A stretch of DNA of 9,636 nucleotides from Desulfobacteraceae bacterium (GTDB taxonomy: Bacteria > Desulfobacterota > Desulfobacteria > Desulfobacterales > UBA11574). How positions within the stretch are numbered: the first letter of the stretch is position 1; every line of letters starts with the position of its first letter. Location of the stretch: positions 1,994 through 11,629 of the forward strand of contig DNGT01000077.1 in NCBI GenBank assembly GCA_003486165.1. The letters are read 5' to 3'. A program made the position numbers and the translations under genes. Shown here piece by piece: positions 6,915 through 9,636 of this stretch. The notes below the pieces were generated by a model that made no database searches, was not told the DNA's origin, and saw nothing but the letters and a program-made list of their open reading frames with translations.

Positions 6915-7658
6915 TTATCCTATTGCGAGACGTTCCAACACATCCTGTTTCTTTTTATCCAGTTCCCGACAGCGAATCTTTGAACCTTTTGTTCCGCCGT
7001 TTAGGGCAATTTCCGAAAGATAATACGCTCCATCATCCGTTATCTGGATATCCAGATGGGCATAAGGAAATTTACCCCGCTCCATTGCTTTGTAACAAAA
7101 TTTCAACAAATCCGTGTTCATCTCGTAAGGATAATTTTTCCCACCCATGGAGATATTCATCCGGAAATTATTTGGATTATGCCGAACATAAGCTTCCGTA
7201 TATTCCCCTGCAATTATCACCCGAATATCAGTAAAATTATTCAAAAAGGGTTGAATGACGAACGGGTATGACGTTTCAGACAGGGCCAAAAAACTGTAAA
7301 GGATTTCCATGCTATCCCATTTTCTCACGCCATGACCGCAGTGCAGTTGATCTTCTTTTGTGACCACCGGAGCGATGCCGAGTCTGTTATAGGTATTTAT
7401 TGCTTCAATGAGATCCGCTCGGCGTGTTATCACACATGTATGGGGCAGCATCCATTTCTTTAGAACAACTGCCTGGGTCGCCTTGGAATGATTCAGAACC
7501 TGGGAAAGGGGAGATGGAAAACAGGATATTCCACGCTCCATAAGATCAATAAGAATTGATTGCTTGATGTACCTATAGGACAGAATTCCCAAGAAGATAT
7601 CCCCGGAACAAAGATCCTGATACCGTTCTTTAAGCTCCGTGCTGCTTCTGAGGATCAT
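6915..7658 (-). CDS. RimK-like ATP-grasp ligase of unknown substrate
   Basis: This 247-residue protein has an ATP-grasp fold of the RimK/glutathione-synthetase type. A short N-terminal domain of about 55 residues is followed by NHSKATQAVVLKKWMLPHT (53-73), like the KxxxxxxL segment of RimK. Next come PVVTKEDQLHCGHGV (Lys101 in the ATP-binding strand plus the flexible loop), FVIQPFLNNFTDIRV (134-147, with the RimK-like DIRV), YVRHNPNNFRMNISMGG (158-172), AHLDIQI (Asp203) and LSEIALNGGTKG (Glu216 and Asn220). ATP-grasp ligases join a carboxylate to an amine or thiol through an acyl phosphate. Usually the metal ligands are E-x-N; here the spacing is E-x3-N. It is not PurK (no PurK signature, too short) despite lying directly upstream of purE. 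Its ATG is four bases after the ddl stop, and the ribosome-binding site AGGTGA overlaps that stop, so ddl and this gene are coupled. A role in peptide or amino-acid ligation is plausible but unassigned. Confidence 0.85.
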   Translation of the reverse strand: MILRSSTELKERYQDLCSGDIFLGILSYRYIKQSILIDLMERGISCFPSPLSQVLNHSKATQAVVLKKWMLPHTCVITRRADLIEAINTYNRLGIAPVVTKEDQLHCGHGVRKWDSMEILYSFLALSETSYPFVIQPFLNNFTDIRVIIAGEYTEAYVRHNPNNFRMNISMGGKNYPYEMNTDLLKFCYKAMERGKFPYAHLDIQITDDGAYYLSEIALNGGTKGSKIRCRELDKKKQDVLERLAIG

Positions 7659-7662
7659 TGAA

Positions 7663-8607
7663 TCACCTGTTGACCTTGTGCCCTTCGATACTCAGTTCGA
7701 TCAAACGATCCAGAAGTTGGCTGAAAGGAATACCCGCTTTTCCTGCAGCGAGAGGCAATAGGCTGGTGGCCGTCATGCCGGGGATGGTGTTGGTCTCAAG
7801 GACATACATATCCTGATCTTTAAGAATCATATCCGTCCGGCTGTATCCTCTACAGAAAAGCGCCTTATGTGCTGTTTTGGCAATTTCCTGTGCTTTTTTA
7901 GTCATCACGTCATTTATTCGGGCCGGACAAATCTCATTTGTAGCACCGGATGTATATTTGGCTTCGTAATCAAAAAAATCGTAGGACTCGCTGGGGATAA
8001 TTTCAATAATGGGCAATGCCTCAACCGGATTATTACCAATAACGCCGCCGGTGAGTTCGATACCGTCAATATACGCCTCTATCAACACCATAGAATCCTG
8101 TTCAAATGCTTTATCCACCGCTTCTTTCAACGAATCTTTTGATTTTACGATAGATATGCCAACACTCGATCCACTGCCAACCGGCTTGACAACCAGGGGC
8201 AGGCCCAGTCTCTTGGCATATTCATCCGCATCTAAAGCATCGTTTTGTCCAATCACAACGTAAGGAGGAACCAACAGGCCGGATTTTTCGTAAAGGTGTT
8301 TGGATGCCAGCTTGTTCATGCCAAGCGCACTTCCGAGTACCCCTGATCCCTGATAAGGAATGTCAAGAAGATCGAGCAATCCCTGAACAGTACCGTCCTC
8401 GCCAAAGGGGCCGTGGAGAATTATCAATGCGGCATCTATTTTGGGTGCGTCCATGACCAGTTGTGAAAGGTCGCTTTTTGGATCATATCGAATGATATTG
8501 TACTTATTGTGGTCTAGAGCTTCATAAACCTGATCTCCACTTGAGATAGAAACTTCACGCTCGGAGGATATCCCCCCGGATAAAAGGGCAATGGTTAGTT
8601 TTTTCAT
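7663..8607 (-). CDS. ddl: D-alanine--D-alanine ligase
   Basis: Ddl joins two D-alanines for the pentapeptide of peptidoglycan precursors. The 314-residue length is typical for the short DdlB-like form. Visible motifs: GGISSEREVSISSG with Glu16; LHGPFGEDGTVQGLLD (64-79); the KPVGSGSSVGIS ATP loop with Lys141 and Ser148; DYEAKYTSGATNEICPA with Tyr218; YSRTDMI with Arg257 and Asp259; and YVLETNTIPGMTATS with the metal ligands Glu271 and Asn273. The Glu/Ser/Tyr set corresponds to the E. coli DdlB triad (Glu15, Ser150, Tyr216), which fits D-Ala-D-Ala rather than D-Ala-D-lactate synthesis. The ATG has AAGGA about seven bases upstream. A 70-base gap separates it from the SHOCT-like membrane gene, and it is translationally coupled to the ATP-grasp gene downstream. 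It is outside the usual mur/ftsQAZ cluster. Confidence 0.96.
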   Translation of the reverse strand: MKKLTIALLSGGISSEREVSISSGDQVYEALDHNKYNIIRYDPKSDLSQLVMDAPKIDAALIILHGPFGEDGTVQGLLDLLDIPYQGSGVLGSALGMNKLASKHLYEKSGLLVPPYVVIGQNDALDADEYAKRLGLPLVVKPVGSGSSVGISIVKSKDSLKEAVDKAFEQDSMVLIEAYIDGIELTGGVIGNNPVEALPIIEIIPSESYDFFDYEAKYTSGATNEICPARINDVMTKKAQEIAKTAHKALFCRGYSRTDMILKDQDMYVLETNTIPGMTATSLLPLAAGKAGIPFSQLLDRLIELSIEGHKVNR

Positions 8608-8677
8608 GAGGTTTCCTTTCCGTTAAAAAAATGCTGAGATGGATGGGTTAATAAACTATGCTTAAGGCATTTCCGGG

Positions 8678-9166
8678 TCAGGATTTAAAAATCTGTTCCT
8701 TGAATTTGTTATATTCTTCAAGGGTAATAAGGTTGTTCTCAAGCAGTCGGACAAGTTCTGAAAACTCTTTATGGCGCATAGATTCAGGGTCTTCGAGTTG
8801 TTTGAGACGGCGTGATGAGTGACTATTCAGGGCAGGTGGGTTTTGATGTTCGCCGCCGATTTTTAATGATGCAAGTCCTCCAAGAAAACTGACTTCAACG
8901 CTTCTTCCGCTGTACCGATATGTGTTAAGTATTTCCCGAAGGGTTTTTCCTTCCATTTTCATGCGTTTGTAAAAATGATAGCCTGAAGCAATAATGGCGA
9001 TTAAGCCGCCCAAAAAAATCCAAATCATATAATTTATAAGGCCACGGAAAAAGATCACCATCAGGACCAAACCTGCAACCAAAACAACATGAAGCACAAG
9101 AATGAAATAGGCCATCAGGACGCTTTTAAAATGCTGGCTCTCTTTTTCTTTTTTAGGTAACGCCAT
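8678..9166 (-). CDS. Two-helix membrane protein with SHOCT-like C-terminal tail
   Basis: This 162-residue protein has a short basic/acidic N-terminus (MALPKKEKESQHF) followed by two hydrophobic segments at about residues 15-40 (YFILVLHVVLVAGLVLMVIF) and 43-66 (MIWIFLGGLIAIIASGYHFY), which would anchor it in the inner membrane. A charged linker and a short beta-like stretch (VEVSFLGGLASLKIGG) come next. The last 30 residues (FSELVRLLENNLITLEEYNK plus KFKEQIF) match the pattern of a SHOCT motif: leucine-spaced helix, turn, I-T-x-E-E-(F/Y), second helix. SHOCT tails are small helical hairpins found at protein ends, thought to help oligomerisation. No enzyme motif is seen, so the role is unknown. 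The start ATG has no obvious ribosome-binding site, which leaves the start a little uncertain. The gene sits 70 bases upstream of ddl on the same strand. Confidence 0.78.
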   Translation of the reverse strand: MALPKKEKESQHFKSVLMAYFILVLHVVLVAGLVLMVIFFRGLINYMIWIFLGGLIAIIASGYHFYKRMKMEGKTLREILNTYRYSGRSVEVSFLGGLASLKIGGEHQNPPALNSHSSRRLKQLEDPESMRHKEFSELVRLLENNLITLEEYNKFKEQIFKS

Positions 9167-9271
9167 AACGTGTATATTTAATTAAAAGTTATAGTTTAAT
9201 CCTCTGAAACCAATCGATTTCAAAAGAACTTCAGATATGAATTAAAAGATTTATTTTTTACAAGCATGTCA

Positions 9272-9636
9272 TTATTTGAAACACTTATTTTGAGTTTTAG
9301 ATTTTTCAATATGCCCCACCAGTTTTTCCATATAATGTTGGGGCATTTCAAACATAATGGATGTGTCTCGAATTGTATTTAACTTCATGATTAAAAAGTT
9401 TAACTTTTTCAATATACGGTATTTTTCAGATGTCTCTTGCATGCCGGCCAGAAGGTCTTCTGTCTGTCTAATCTCCTTTTTTAATTCAATTTCCGGTGGG
9501 AGACAGTCTGCATTTTTAAGGATTTTATAGGCCAGACGCAACTCTTCGGGAATAGACCAACTCTCGTTAAATTTCAAAGGCTTGCCCGATCCATCAAGGT
9601 TTTCAAATTCGCCTTGTTTTTGAGCCTTTAAAATTC
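9272..9636 (-). CDS. DUF1992 (DNAJC28/YhdN-like) protein, N-terminus cut by window edge
   Basis: The frame is open to the window end, so the true start lies beyond base 9636. The visible 120 or so residues contain the DUF1992 core: AQKQGEFENLDGSGKPL, then IPEELRLAYKILKNADCLPPEIELKKEI, seen here as LRLAYKILKNADCLPPEIEL. A helical tail follows, with two helices (RILKKLNFLIMKLNTIRD and QHYMEKLVGHIEKS). This domain is shared with E. coli YhdN and the eukaryotic DNAJC28 C-terminal region; its biochemical function is not established to my knowledge. Bacterial members are normally about 110-150 residues, so only a small N-terminal piece is missing. A TTG at 9577 is in frame but lies inside the conserved GKPL motif and is not the start. 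It is 105 bases upstream of the SHOCT-like gene. Confidence 0.88.
   Translation of the reverse strand, partial: ILKAQKQGEFENLDGSGKPLKFNESWSIPEELRLAYKILKNADCLPPEIELKKEIRQTEDLLAGMQETSEKYRILKKLNFLIMKLNTIRDTSIMFEMPQHYMEKLVGHIEKSKTQNKCFK

Noticed and set aside
6915..7658. Reading the ATP-grasp gene as purK because it lies directly upstream of purE
   Set aside because: It is about 100 residues shorter than PurK, carries RimK-like DIRV and NISMGG motifs, and lacks the long PurK C-terminal signature.
8655..8675. Hairpin atgcttaaggcat region as a terminator between the SHOCT-like gene and ddl
   Set aside because: The symmetry is imperfect, with no loop and no following T-run on the coding strand, so read-through into ddl is more likely.

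Overview
The window looks like a chromosomal segment from a Deltaproteobacterium (Desulfobacterota), most likely a Desulfobacterales-type sulfate reducer. This is inferred from the overall protein style (BipA, RF3, PurE, Ddl), from a conserved protein that resembles the deltaproteobacterial 'Sfum_1244' family, and from short, tightly packed operons. No database search was possible, so the taxon is a judgement. I see no rRNA, tRNA, CRISPR array, insertion sequence or phage gene, and no gene-free stretch longer than 300 bases.

Left arm, plus strand (1-3081): a translation-factor block. It holds the 3' two thirds of typA/bipA (cut by the window edge), then prfC (release factor 3), then a 70-residue very basic protein of unknown function. 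Two translational GTPases sit side by side, so the small basic protein could be ribosome- or RNA-associated; that is inference only.

Middle and right, minus strand (9636 down to 3149): one long run of co-directional genes. In transcription order they are a DUF1992 (DNAJC28/YhdN-like) gene cut by the right edge, a two-helix membrane protein with a SHOCT-like C-terminal tail, ddl (D-Ala-D-Ala ligase), a RimK-like ATP-grasp ligase, purE, a TsaC/YrdC-type threonylcarbamoyl-AMP synthase, a conserved protein of about 357 residues, a protein with two thioredoxin folds fused to HEAT-like repeats, and a Trp-rich 117-residue orphan. From ddl to the 357-residue protein the genes overlap or are only 2-17 bases apart. 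They are therefore probably one transcript joining cell-wall precursor synthesis, purine synthesis and tRNA t6A modification. A 178-base gap (4474-4651) with interlaced inverted repeats separates that group from the thioredoxin/HEAT pair. The two arms converge at 3082-3148.

The most interesting items are the uncharacterised ATP-grasp enzyme placed between ddl and purE, which has an unusual Glu-x3-Asn metal-ligand spacing; the interlaced inverted repeat at 4548-4604; the thioredoxin/HEAT fusion with its coupled Trp-rich partner; and the small basic gene behind prfC. I did not find a clear new defence or mobile system; the window is mostly housekeeping with a few uncharacterised genes.
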